A DNA stretch of 64,000 bases from Promicromonospora thailandica. Its GTDB lineage: Bacteria > Actinomycetota > Actinomycetes > Actinomycetales > Cellulomonadaceae. A program made the translations under genes and the position numbers. The stretch spans positions 144,334 to 208,333 of the forward strand of contig NZ_JAMTCS010000015.1 in the NCBI RefSeq assembly GCF_024171955.1, in the 5' to 3' direction. Under the pieces are notes generated by a model. The model had not been told where the DNA came from. It was given only the letters and a program-made list of their open reading frames with translations, and searched no databases. Shown here piece by piece: positions 48,717 to 57,718 of this stretch; the stretch's first letter is position 1; each line of letters begins with the position of its first letter.

Positions 48717-51700
48717 TCACGCCACCCGGCCCGCGGAGCGGCGGCGCACCGCCACGAGGGTGCCGCCCACCAGGATCAGCACCAGGCCGAGCAGGCCCAG
48801 CCACACCGCGTCGAAGCCCGTGACCGGCAGGTCACCCGCCCCCGGGTACGCCGGCGGGCCCGCTGCCCCGGGGTCCCCCGGGTCCTCGGCAGAGGGCGGC
48901 GGTTCCGGGGGCGCCGTCGGGGTCGGGGTCGGTTCCCCGGGCGGTGAGGGTTCGGGGCCCGGGTCGGAGACGGTGTGCTCGGTGGCGCGGCACGCCGCGT
49001 CGTCGTCCGGGCAGGGCGCGGGCGGCGGGGCGGAGCCGGCTCCCGTGACGACGTTGCGCAGCGCCTGCCCGCCCGCGTCGTCCGCGACGGTCACCCGGTA
49101 GGACACCGTGGCCCGCTCCCCCGCGGCGACGTCGGGGACCGTCCAGGTCAGCGTGGTGCCGTCGAGGACGAGACCGTCCGGGAGGTCGCCGAGCGTGGCG
49201 TGCGCCAGCACGCCGGTCAGGTCGTCGGTCGCCGCCGCCCCCACGAGGGTCGTCGTGGCGGTGTTGGTCGCGGTGAGGGTGTAGGTCACGACCGACCCGG
49301 GCGCCACCGTCGAGCCGCTGCCCGGGTCCGAGGTCTTGGTGAGGGTCCACGCGTTGAACGTGTTCCGGAAGGCGATCTGCGGGAACTGCCGCGGCACGTC
49401 GTCCTCGGCCGTGACGACCTCGTCCAGCAGCTCGCCCGTGTCCGCGTCGCGGATCACGGAGGTGGCCTGCAGCACGCCGTCCTCGCGCCGGCTCGGCGTG
49501 GTGCAGACCTGGTAGCGCGTCTCGTCGTAGGTGATGCCGGGTAGCGGCGGGTCCGGGATCTCCTCGGCATAGACGTAGCAGTACGAGTACCCGAGCACAT
49601 CCTCGGTGAGGACCGGCCGGGCCTCGCGCTCGAACAGGGCGAGCTCGCCGTCGGCCGCACCCGGCATCGCGAACACCGTGCCGTCGGGGTACGGCACCTG
49701 GCCGTCGGTGATCTCGGCGGAGCGCTCGTCCAGGGGCACCACCCGCACGCCGAACTCGCCGTCGGCGCTGTCGCGGCCGTCCAGCCGCTTGCGGATCTCG
49801 TAGTGGTACGGGGTGCGGTAGATGTTCTCCATGTGGCCGTCCGGCCCCACGACCTCGGTCCGCAGCGTGCCCGACCCGTCGTCGGTGACCCGCACCGTGA
49901 CGTTCACGACCCGCTCGGTGTCGTACACGATGTCCTCGATCGGGTCGGACGACGGCGCGACCTCCCGGATCGTGTACGCGTACTCGCCGGGCTCGGTGAA
50001 CGTGATCGGACCGAGCTCCGCGCTGCGGATGAGCGGCGACGCCGTGGCCGAGTCCGCGGTGACCTCGACGGTGGTCTCCTCGGGCATCGGTGCGCCCGGC
50101 GTCGCCGGGGACAGCCGGAACGTGAACGTGTCGCCCGCGCGCCAGTCGCGCCCGACGATCCGCTTGTCCACGGGGATCGTCGCCGTGCCCGGACCCGCCT
50201 CGTACGTGTTGGCGAAGCCGACCTCGGGGACGCCGCCGGTCCGCGAGTCGTGCACCACGGTGCCGCCGCGCTCGGACGTCACGGTGGTCTCGACCCACAT
50301 CTCGCGCGCGACCTCGTCGTACCGGGCCCGGACCTCGACCGTGTGCACGGTGTCGTCCGAGGTGACGCCGCCTGCGGCGCTCTCCTGCTCCGTGATCACG
50401 TAGGTGTACGCACGGCCGAGGTCCGTCTGGGTGAGCTCCATCTGCGGCAGCTGGACCACCGGGGCGGGCTGTCCGTCCGGCGCGTCGGCGGTCGTGGCGA
50501 ACACCTGGCGGGCCTCGTCCCAGCCGAGCTTCTCGCGCGACGCGTCGTCCTGCGCCTCGACCACGACCTCGAACTCACCCGCCACCGGCTCGCGCCCGGT
50601 GAGCGTCTTGGTCACGACGACGTTGGCGAACGGCACCCGCGCGCGGAACCGGTTGACGAGCTCGGCCTCACCGCGGGCCGTGCTCACGGCCGCCTCGAGC
50701 TGCCCGTCGAGGCGGTCGCCGGCGGGCTCGTCGGTCACGGTCACGGTGTAGACGACGGCCCGCGGGTCGGGCTCGACGCCGGGCACCGCCGGCTCGGCCC
50801 GCTCGGTCACGGTGAACCCGTAGACCCCCTGGCGGTGGAACGTGATCGCGCCGAACGTCACGTTCGGGGCCCCGTCGGCCGGTGCCGTCGCCGTCGCGGT
50901 CGCGGGGTCCGGCAGCTCGATCTCCCCGGCCTCGACGGCGGCGCGCGTCACGTCGTCGGCCGGGGCGAGGTCGAACGTGAACGCGTCGCCGTCCGCCCAG
51001 GGGCGGCCGTCCAGGGTCTTGGTGGCCGTGAGCGCGACGTCCGCCGGCTCGGGGTCGTAGGCGTTGACGAAGACGGGGCCGTCGCCCTCGGGTCCGTAGT
51101 CGCCCGTCGCCGGGTCGCAGCCGCCCCACGGGTCCGCCTCGGTGACGGCGTCGGCCGTGGTCTCGCAGGTGGTGACGACGGGGTCGACGAGCGGACCGTC
51201 GGGGGACGCGACGCTGCCGACGTCGATCCGGAAGAACCACACCGCGTCCGAGAGCGTGAGCCCCGGGACGGGCGGGTCGAACGGGTCCTCGCGGGCGGCG
51301 TAGAAGTACGTGCCGCCCACGTGGTCCTCGGTGTAGCGCAGCGGGGGCGACGGGACGCTGATGCTGCCCGGCGTGGCCCGCACCTGGGCCGTACGGCCGC
51401 CGTCGGCGAACTCGAGCGGCGGCTCGGCCGGGTCCTCCTCGTCGACGGCGCCGAAGGTGAAGGCGTACGGGATCAGCGGCGGACGCACCTGCCCCGGCCC
51501 GGCCAGCGACGCGTCCCGGACGTGCTTGACCACCTCGAGCGCCCGGTCGAGGTCGCCCGCGCTCCACGTGTTGGTGAAGGTCGCGGGCGGCTCGACGACG
51601 CCGGGGGCCTCCCCGCCCGCGTCGTCGCGCACGCGGGCGAGCGCCGTCGTCGTCCGGAGCTGCCCGGTGCCGGTGTCGGTGACCTCGACCGTCCAGCGGT

Positions 51701-54700
51701 ACTGCGCGAGCGAGTCCTGCACGCCCGGCACGTCCGTGGCGAGCTCGACGAGCCCGTACTCGAACGTGCCGGGCCGCGTGAACGTGACGGCGCCGAAGTC
51801 CGTCTCCTGACCCTCGGCGTCGATCGTGCGCGTCACGCAGCCGCTCTCGGCGTCGCCGTCCGCCGGGACGGGTGCGGTGCCCACGGGGCACAGCCGTACG
51901 CGGTACGCGCCGTCCAGCCAGCTGGGGCTCATCGCCTTGGTCGCGGCGACCGTCGTCAGGGTGACGGGCTCGACGTCGTAGACGTTGTCCCACACCAGCC
52001 GCGGGACCGTGGCCTGCGGGACGGCGACGGTCCCGTCCGTCACCTCGGGTGCGACGGGCGTCCACGCTCCGGGCGGCGCGACCTCGGCCACGGCGTACCC
52101 GGCGCCGTCGGGCAGCCCCATGACGCGCGCGTGCTCGCCGTCGCGCAGGGTGATCGTGCCGCCCGTGGCGACGGTGCCGGCGCGCCCGGCCACGCCGTCG
52201 GCGTCGAAGACGCGGTACGGCAGCTCTCCCGCGAGCGGGCCGCCCGCCGGGTCGGTGAGCGTGACCCGGAAGGCGAACTCCTGGTCCGGGTCGGGTGCGA
52301 GCCCGGCCTGGGCCGTCGTCACCGTCTTGCCGACCTCGAACGCGCCCGGGGACGCGTACTCGAGCCAGCCGTTGTTGCCGAGGCGGATGCGCACCGACTG
52401 CGCGACGTCGGGCTCCACGGCGGCCTCGCGCGAGAAGGCGTCGGTCTGCGTGCGGTTGGCCGCCGGGTCCTCGACGGCGCACGTCAGGCTGTCCGACACC
52501 CAGACCACGTTCTCCTCGGCGCACTTGTGGATGTCGAGGTTCGCGACCCGCTCGGAGAGGTTGTACAGGCCGGCCGGCGCCACCATCACCCCGCCCACCG
52601 GGCGGATCTGCGCACCCTCCGTCTGCCCGGCCAGCAGGTTCGCCTTGGTGGTGGGCAGGTACACGAGCGTCTTGGTCGGTTCGTCGCCCTGCCCGCCCGT
52701 GGTGCTGTAGCGGGGCAGCGCGCGGTACACGGTGGCCGTGCCCGGCAGTGCGTCCCACTCCCCGGGCGTGATCGTCGCGCCCGGGTCCTGTGCGGTGTAC
52801 AGCACGGAGTCGCGCGCGAACCGGTAGAAGTCGTTGCGGGTCGAGGGCCGGAAGGTGACGCCGGCGCGCGAGGTGCGCGTGCCGTCGTCGGCCGTGTCGA
52901 ACGCGTTGGCGTAGAAGCGGAGCGCGCCGTCCACGGTGTGCTCGCCGACGTACGCCGCGAGCGCCGCCTGGTCCGCGGCCGGCAGGGCCGTCGGGTCGGT
53001 GAGCGCGGACGCGACGCCGGGCTTGGGCGCGACCTTGTAGTAGAGGTGCACCGGGTGGGAGGACCACCAGCTCATGCTCCGGGGCGCACCGTCGAGGTCC
53101 TCCAGCACGGAGGTGTTGATCATCGGCAGCAGGGCCACGGGGATCTTGACGGTGACGATGTCGCCCACGGCGAGGGAGACGTTGGACTCGACCGTCACCA
53201 CGATGTTCGCCAGGTCGGTCTCGGGGAACAGGTCGTTCGCCGCGTAGGAGCCGTCGAAGACGTAGGTGGTCGTGTTGCCGCTGGTCGTGGTGGTGTGTTC
53301 GGTGAACTCCTCGGGGTCGCAGTCGGTGCGGCCGTCCTGCTGGAGGATCGAGCAGAACACCACGCTGTCCATCTTGCTGACGCGCATGAAGGGGCCGAGC
53401 GGGTCGGTGAACGTCACGTACCCGTCGGTGTTGGGGTCGGGCGTGGTGGTCTCGACGGGCAGCACGGGCTCCTCGGTGAGCACCTGGTTCGCGATCCGCT
53501 CGAACACCGCGACGAGCTCCTCGGCGGTGTTCGGCGCGTCGAACGTCGTGTTGTACCGGAGCTGCTCGTAGGTCGGGTCGTAGGTGACGGCGTTGACGGA
53601 GGCCGAGCCGCTGCTCACCTGGCCGCTGGGGCGGTTGACCCGGAACGCGGCGGTGCTGTTCACGGTGACCGTGGTGGAGCCGGTGGTGGCGTAGGTGCCC
53701 ATCGCGCTGCCGAACGAGGTCGCCATCGCGTTGGCCGGGTTGACCTGCCCCTGTGCGGGCAGGGTGCCGCGCGGGTCGAGGGTCGCGTACGCGAGCTGCT
53801 GTCCCTGCGGCTGCAGCGCGGACATGCCGAGGCCCACGGTGTAGACGTTGGTCTCGACGGGCGAGAAGCCGTGCGCGGTGTTGTACGCCTCGTCGTTGTA
53901 GACGTCGGTGACCTGGTTCTTCAGGTAGGCGCCGGAGAGCGCGGCGAGGTAGCCGTTGCCGAAGTACTGGGTCGCCGTCGGGGACGCCGGTCCGTGGTTC
54001 GCCGTGCCCTGCAGGTTCCACCAGGCCGCCTCGTTGGCGGACAGCGTGGGCTCCCCGTCGGAGAAGACGATGACGCTGGGGATGTGCTGCTCGTCGCCCG
54101 CGACGGCGCTCGTCGCCTGGTCGGCGAGCACCGACCTGGCGCGGTCGATACCGCGGTGGATGTTCGTCGACTGGGCGCTGGTGCCGACGTACCCGACGGT
54201 GAGGTTCTCCCCCACCGTGGTGATCGTCATGCGGCCCTGGGCGTTGGGCGGGCCGAACACGAGGTAGTCGTCCGTGCCGGTGACGGTCTGCGGCCGGGTC
54301 AGGGGCGTGACGGTGGTGGCGGCGGTGCCGAACGCGACGATGCTGACGCGTGCGTCCGGGTCGGCCTCGACGATGTGCTGGATCGCCGCGTTGACGCCCT
54401 CGACCATCGCGTACGCGCGGGAGTTGCGGTAGCTCGTCGCGCCGGAGCCGGTCGAGCTGCAGGTGCTCGACGTGCCGACGCACAGCGTCATCGAGTTGGA
54501 GTTGTCGATGGCGATCACGAGGTCGATGACCGGCTCGCGGGTGGACCGCACCTGTCGCGTGGTGCCGAGAGCGGACAGCACGACCGCCATCTCGTCGTCG
54601 GCGATGTCGAGGTCGTGGTCGACCCCGGCCTCCTCGGCCGCCTCGTCGTCACCGAACACGGTCTTGTCGGTCCAGATGCGGCCCGGGTTCTGGGACTGGT

Positions 54701-54947
54701 GGGTGACGTTCGGGTTGTCGCTGTCGGGCCGCGACCCGGGGTAGCGGTGCCAGGAGGCGTGGTCGGTCAGCTTCGCGGCGGGCGTCAGGCCGCCGCGGAC
54801 CGGATCCGCCCGCGCGGCCGGCCCGGCCGCCCAGAGCAGTCCCGACCCGACCAGCGCGGCGGCGGCCCCCGCGGCCACCAGACGGTGCGCCCGGGTTCGC
54901 GCCCGCGCACGCCACGACCCGGCAGAACCCTTGCGACGACGGTGCAC
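48717..54947 (-). CDS. Giant cell-wall-anchored VWA/isopeptide-domain adhesin
   Basis: A 2,076-residue surface protein. A signal peptide with a long basic n-region ends near ARA48. A VWA domain begins at about 140 with MIDAS motif DNSNS (Asp148, Ser150, Ser152) and VIVFSDGEPT. From about 1,000 to 1,900 there are about six Spy0128/FctA-type pilin modules; each opens with a Lys in a V-x-x-x-K-x-L/V-x-G strand and closes with an F/V-x-N-x-Y/F/W Asn, the pair that forms isopeptide bonds. A DUF11-like domain and a Pro-rich wall-spanning stretch follow. The sortase signal is LPVTG (2040-2044), a hydrophobic stretch and RRR. GTG start. No sortase gene is nearby. Confidence 0.93.
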   Translation of the reverse strand: MHRRRKGSAGSWRARARTRAHRLVAAGAAAALVGSGLLWAAGPAARADPVRGGLTPAAKLTDHASWHRYPGSRPDSDNPNVTHQSQNPGRIWTDKTVFGDDEAAEEAGVDHDLDIADDEMAVVLSALGTTRQVRSTREPVIDLVIAIDNSNSMTLCVGTSSTCSSTGSGATSYRNSRAYAMVEGVNAAIQHIVEADPDARVSIVAFGTAATTVTPLTRPQTVTGTDDYLVFGPPNAQGRMTITTVGENLTVGYVGTSAQSTNIHRGIDRARSVLADQATSAVAGDEQHIPSVIVFSDGEPTLSANEAAWWNLQGTANHGPASPTATQYFGNGYLAALSGAYLKNQVTDVYNDEAYNTAHGFSPVETNVYTVGLGMSALQPQGQQLAYATLDPRGTLPAQGQVNPANAMATSFGSAMGTYATTGSTTVTVNSTAAFRVNRPSGQVSSGSASVNAVTYDPTYEQLRYNTTFDAPNTAEELVAVFERIANQVLTEEPVLPVETTTPDPNTDGYVTFTDPLGPFMRVSKMDSVVFCSILQQDGRTDCDPEEFTEHTTTTSGNTTTYVFDGSYAANDLFPETDLANIVVTVESNVSLAVGDIVTVKIPVALLPMINTSVLEDLDGAPRSMSWWSSHPVHLYYKVAPKPGVASALTDPTALPAADQAALAAYVGEHTVDGALRFYANAFDTADDGTRTSRAGVTFRPSTRNDFYRFARDSVLYTAQDPGATITPGEWDALPGTATVYRALPRYSTTGGQGDEPTKTLVYLPTTKANLLAGQTEGAQIRPVGGVMVAPAGLYNLSERVANLDIHKCAEENVVWVSDSLTCAVEDPAANRTQTDAFSREAAVEPDVAQSVRIRLGNNGWLEYASPGAFEVGKTVTTAQAGLAPDPDQEFAFRVTLTDPAGGPLAGELPYRVFDADGVAGRAGTVATGGTITLRDGEHARVMGLPDGAGYAVAEVAPPGAWTPVAPEVTDGTVAVPQATVPRLVWDNVYDVEPVTLTTVAATKAMSPSWLDGAYRVRLCPVGTAPVPADGDAESGCVTRTIDAEGQETDFGAVTFTRPGTFEYGLVELATDVPGVQDSLAQYRWTVEVTDTGTGQLRTTTALARVRDDAGGEAPGVVEPPATFTNTWSAGDLDRALEVVKHVRDASLAGPGQVRPPLIPYAFTFGAVDEEDPAEPPLEFADGGRTAQVRATPGSISVPSPPLRYTEDHVGGTYFYAAREDPFDPPVPGLTLSDAVWFFRIDVGSVASPDGPLVDPVVTTCETTADAVTEADPWGGCDPATGDYGPEGDGPVFVNAYDPEPADVALTATKTLDGRPWADGDAFTFDLAPADDVTRAAVEAGEIELPDPATATATAPADGAPNVTFGAITFHRQGVYGFTVTERAEPAVPGVEPDPRAVVYTVTVTDEPAGDRLDGQLEAAVSTARGEAELVNRFRARVPFANVVVTKTLTGREPVAGEFEVVVEAQDDASREKLGWDEARQVFATTADAPDGQPAPVVQLPQMELTQTDLGRAYTYVITEQESAAGGVTSDDTVHTVEVRARYDEVAREMWVETTVTSERGGTVVHDSRTGGVPEVGFANTYEAGPGTATIPVDKRIVGRDWRAGDTFTFRLSPATPGAPMPEETTVEVTADSATASPLIRSAELGPITFTEPGEYAYTIREVAPSSDPIEDIVYDTERVVNVTVRVTDDGSGTLRTEVVGPDGHMENIYRTPYHYEIRKRLDGRDSADGEFGVRVVPLDERSAEITDGQVPYPDGTVFAMPGAADGELALFEREARPVLTEDVLGYSYCYVYAEEIPDPPLPGITYDETRYQVCTTPSRREDGVLQATSVIRDADTGELLDEVVTAEDDVPRQFPQIAFRNTFNAWTLTKTSDPGSGSTVAPGSVVTYTLTATNTATTTLVGAAATDDLTGVLAHATLGDLPDGLVLDGTTLTWTVPDVAAGERATVSYRVTVADDAGGQALRNVVTGAGSAPPPAPCPDDDAACRATEHTVSDPGPEPSPPGEPTPTPTAPPEPPPSAEDPGDPGAAGPPAYPGAGDLPVTGFDAVWLGLLGLVLILVGGTLVAVRRRSAGRVA

Positions 54948-55093
54948 GGTGATCCCTTACGCCTCGTGCCAGACCTGGGCGGGACCGCCGTGCTCGTCCG
55001 GCCCGGTCCCGGTGACCGCCGGCGCCGGCCCTGGCCAGGCTGCCCGCGGAAGTCACATCGCGCGACGCACCCGCGCTCGGGCGCGTCCCTGCC

Positions 55094-55121
55094 ATGCTAC
55101 GAAGGCGGTGGGAATCGGCAA
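55094..55121 (-). promoter_or_regulatory. Candidate promoter of the adhesin gene
   Basis: On the minus strand TTGCCG (55121-55116), 16 bases and TAGCAT (55099-55094) form a reasonable promoter. It would give a leader of about 140 bases. I saw no palindrome or riboswitch in that leader. Confidence 0.35.
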
Positions 55122-55188
55122 CGGCAGGGCGGAGCGGAGCATCCCCGCGCCGTCAAGGTGGCACGCTCATGCTAGATAGGATGAGGCC

Positions 55189-55821
55189 ATGCCGAAGAGA
55201 GTCGACCCGGACGCCCGCCGGGAGCAGGTCGCCGACGCGGTGATCGACGAGATCGCCGAGCACGGGCTCCGCGCCGTCACCCTCGCCCGGATCGCCGCCC
55301 GCAGCGGCCTGGCCATCGGGAGCATCCGCCACTACTTCGGCGACACCCTCCGCGAGGTCATGCGCTTCACGCTCGACGTGCTCGTCCAGCGCGCCCTGCG
55401 CCGCGCCGAGACGCTGTCCGACGACCCGGTGGCCCGGATCGCGGAGGCGATCGCCTTCGCCGCGCCGACCACCGACCAGGAACGCAAGGAGAACGCGGCC
55501 CTCGTCGAGTACCGCGTCATGGGGCGCACCGACCCGGAGCTCGCGGCCGAGATCACGGCCACCTCCGCCGCCGGCGCCGAGACGATCCGGTCGCTGCTGG
55601 GCGCGGCGCTGACCGGCCGCGTGATCGACGAGGAGACGCTGCACCGCGAGGCGCTCCTGCTCTTCGCCCTGGTCGAGGGCCTCTCGTTCAGCTCGGCCCT
55701 GCACTCCGCACCGCTGCGTGAGGCGGACGTGCGCACCATGGTGACGGCGTCCGTGAACCGCCTGCGCGAGGCGTGCCCGCCGGCGCCCGCCGCTGGGCAC
55801 GCCACCGTGGGCCGCGCGTGA
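55189..55821 (+). CDS. TetR family regulator (BetI-like)
   Basis: A 210-residue regulator: helix-turn-helix VTLARIAARSGLAIGSIRHYFGD, where the IGSIRHYF variant is that of the BetI/PfmR group. The sensor domain includes ENAALVEYRVMGRTDPELAA. The ATG at 55189 has GAGG close upstream. It is divergent from the adhesin gene with a 240-base gap, so control of the adhesin is possible but no shared palindrome is visible. Confidence 0.87.
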   Translation: MPKRVDPDARREQVADAVIDEIAEHGLRAVTLARIAARSGLAIGSIRHYFGDTLREVMRFTLDVLVQRALRRAETLSDDPVARIAEAIAFAAPTTDQERKENAALVEYRVMGRTDPELAAEITATSAAGAETIRSLLGAALTGRVIDEETLHREALLLFALVEGLSFSSALHSAPLREADVRTMVTASVNRLREACPPAPAAGHATVGRA

Positions 55822-55895
55822 CGGCCGGGCCGTACCGGGTCTCCCCCGGTACGGCCCGGCCGGCGTGCCGACCAGGGTGGCCGACGGGTGCGCCG

Positions 55896-56600
55896 TCAGC
55901 CCTGCGCGGGCGTGGGGACTCCGGCCGCGACCAGGACCGCCGGTGCGAGGCGGTCGAGCGCACCCTCGAACTGGTGGTCCGCCAGCAGGTGCACCAGCAC
56001 GTTGAGCTGCTCGATGTTCCGCGCGGACGTCAGCGGCCCGGCATCGAGCGCGGTGAAGCCGGCGTCCCCGGCCAGCGTGCGCACCTGGGCCTTGGCCGAG
56101 GCGTCGTCACCGGCGAGGAGCACCGGCGGCGCGGGCTCCGGCGCGGGCCACCGCCGCGCGTCGAGCAGGGTGGACGGCACGGTGTTGAACGCCTTCACCA
56201 CCCGCGCCGCCGGGAGCCGCCGCTGCAGCTCCTCGCTGGTCGACGTCCGCGCCATGAACGCGGCGTCGTACGAGTGCTCGAAGTCGCCGCTCACCTGCAG
56301 CGGGTTCATGGTGTCGATCACCACCTTGCCCGCCAGACCGCCCGCCGGACCGCCCGCCTGGGGGCCGACGGCGTCGAGCACGGCGTCCAGCCGGGGCCAG
56401 TACACCGAGAACAGCACGACGTCGCCGAACTCGGCGGCCTGAGCCGGCGTGCCGGGGACCGCCCCCGGGTTCTCCGCGACGAACGCGTCCAGCTTCTGCT
56501 GCCCGCCGTCCTTGGCCACCATGACGTCGTGGCCCGCGGCGAGCCAGGCCCGCGCCAGGGCGCGACCGATGTTTCCTGCGTTGACTACTCCGATACGCAT
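55896..56600 (-). CDS. NADP(H)-binding oxidoreductase, F420-reductase-like
   Basis: A 234-residue protein of the 6-phosphogluconate-dehydrogenase/F420-dependent NADP reductase fold. The N-terminal strand-turn-helix is MRIGVVNAGNIGRALARAWL, where the usual GxGxxG reads NAGNIG. VVLFSVYWPRLDAVLDAVG and KVVIDTMNPLQ follow, and AARVVKAFNTVPSTLLDARR is a conserved middle motif. GGAGGAAG precedes the ATG. It is 37 bases downstream of the SDR gene and forms an operon with it. Coenzyme F420 use is possible but not shown by sequence. Confidence 0.85.
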   Translation of the reverse strand: MRIGVVNAGNIGRALARAWLAAGHDVMVAKDGGQQKLDAFVAENPGAVPGTPAQAAEFGDVVLFSVYWPRLDAVLDAVGPQAGGPAGGLAGKVVIDTMNPLQVSGDFEHSYDAAFMARTSTSEELQRRLPAARVVKAFNTVPSTLLDARRWPAPEPAPPVLLAGDDASAKAQVRTLAGDAGFTALDAGPLTSARNIEQLNVLVHLLADHQFEGALDRLAPAVLVAAGVPTPAQG

Positions 56601-56637
56601 GTCTTCCTCCGGTGGTGCTGTGGGATGCCGGGCAGGC

Positions 56638-57405
56638 TCAGAGCTGGTAGCCGCCGCTGGCCTCGATGACCTGACCGGTCACCCAGCGGCCCTCGTCCGA
56701 GGCGAGGAAGGCGACCACCGCGGCGATGTCGGAGACGTCGCCGAACCGGCCCAGCGCGGTGTCCGCCTCGATGGAGGCCACCAGGTCCGCGTTCTCGCGG
56801 ACGGCGGTGTTCATGTCGGTGCGCACCCAGCCGGGTGCCACGGCGTTCACCGTGACGCCGCGCGGCCCGAGCTCCATGGCCAGGGCGCGGGTCAGGTTGT
56901 TGATGCCCGCCTTGGCCATGGAGTACACCGGTACCGACTGCATCGGCCGCGCGCCGGCGGCGGACGAGACGTTGACGACGCGCCCGCCGTCGGCGAGGCG
57001 GCTCAGCGCGGACTGGACGACGAAGAACGGCGCGCGGGCCTGGACCGCGAACATCGTGTCCCAGCTCTCCGGCGTGCTGTCGGCGAGGCCGCCCCAGCCG
57101 GAGTTGCCCGCGTTGTTGACGAGCACGTCGAGGGAGGTGCTCCCGGTGCGCTCCACGAGCTCGCGGTCGAGCCTGCTGAACAGGTCCGGCACCGCACCGG
57201 CGTCGGAGAGGTCGGCCTGGAGCGCGAACGCGCTGCCACCCGCCTGCTCGATCGCCGCGACCGCCTCGTCCGCGCCCGCCCTGCTCGCGTTGTACGTCAG
57301 CGCGACGGCCGCGCCCTCGCTCGCCAGACGCTCGGCGACCGCCCGGCCGATGCCTCGTGAGCCCCCGGTGACGAGAGCGGTCTTCCCAGTAAGTAGCTGC
57401 GGCAT
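56638..57405 (-). CDS. SDR family oxidoreductase
   Basis: A 255-residue FabG-like short-chain dehydrogenase. Motifs are TGGSRGIG, NNAGNSGWG, the catalytic Ser in NVSSAAGARPMQSVPVYSMAK and its Tyr-x3-Lys. The C-terminus GRWVTGQVIEASGGYQL is typical. AAGGAATG precedes the ATG at 57405. It is the first gene of a two-gene operon with the NADP-binding protein. No regulator gene faces it; 57406-57718 upstream holds no intact gene. Confidence 0.92.
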   Translation of the reverse strand: MPQLLTGKTALVTGGSRGIGRAVAERLASEGAAVALTYNASRAGADEAVAAIEQAGGSAFALQADLSDAGAVPDLFSRLDRELVERTGSTSLDVLVNNAGNSGWGGLADSTPESWDTMFAVQARAPFFVVQSALSRLADGGRVVNVSSAAGARPMQSVPVYSMAKAGINNLTRALAMELGPRGVTVNAVAPGWVRTDMNTAVRENADLVASIEADTALGRFGDVSDIAAVVAFLASDEGRWVTGQVIEASGGYQL

Positions 57406-57718
57406 AGAACATTCCTTGCTCGAAGAGGTGCGGGACCACGGCTGGATCAGCCGGCACCGATCCTCGGTCCGGGCGCGCCAGGGTTCCAGGCGCCCGCGTT
57501 CCCGGGGAACGCAGGTACCACCCAGGCCCTCAGGCGGCGGTGCCCGCGATCCCGCGCAGGAAGACCGCGCGCTGCTCCGCCGCGGCCTCGTCCCAGCCCG
57601 GGAAGGTCGTCATGGGCTGGGCGAGCCGGACTCGGACGTGGCCCGCCGGGCCGTCGCCGACCGGGTGCGCGTCCTGCGGTCGCTGTGACGGGAGCCGGGC
57701 GCGGCTAGGCTCTGGGCG
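57406..57718. other. Gene-poor stretch with a possible gene tail
   Basis: No intact gene is supported here. A 27-codon minus-strand frame (57530-57613) encodes FPGWDEAAAEQRAVFLRGIA, and a plus-strand frame ends EPDSDVARRAVADRVRVLRS at about 57688. Both look like C-terminal ends of unrecognised genes, but neither has a partner domain. No operator-like palindrome was seen. Confidence 0.35.

Noticed and set aside
49803..55175. A 1,790-codon open frame opposite the adhesin
   Set aside because: Antisense shadow: no motif, no ribosome site, and the minus-strand gene has signal peptide, VWA, isopeptide and LPVTG features.
57530..57613. A 27-residue minus-strand peptide as a real small gene
   Set aside because: No ribosome site and no promoter. 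It looks more like a gene tail, and I could not name the family.
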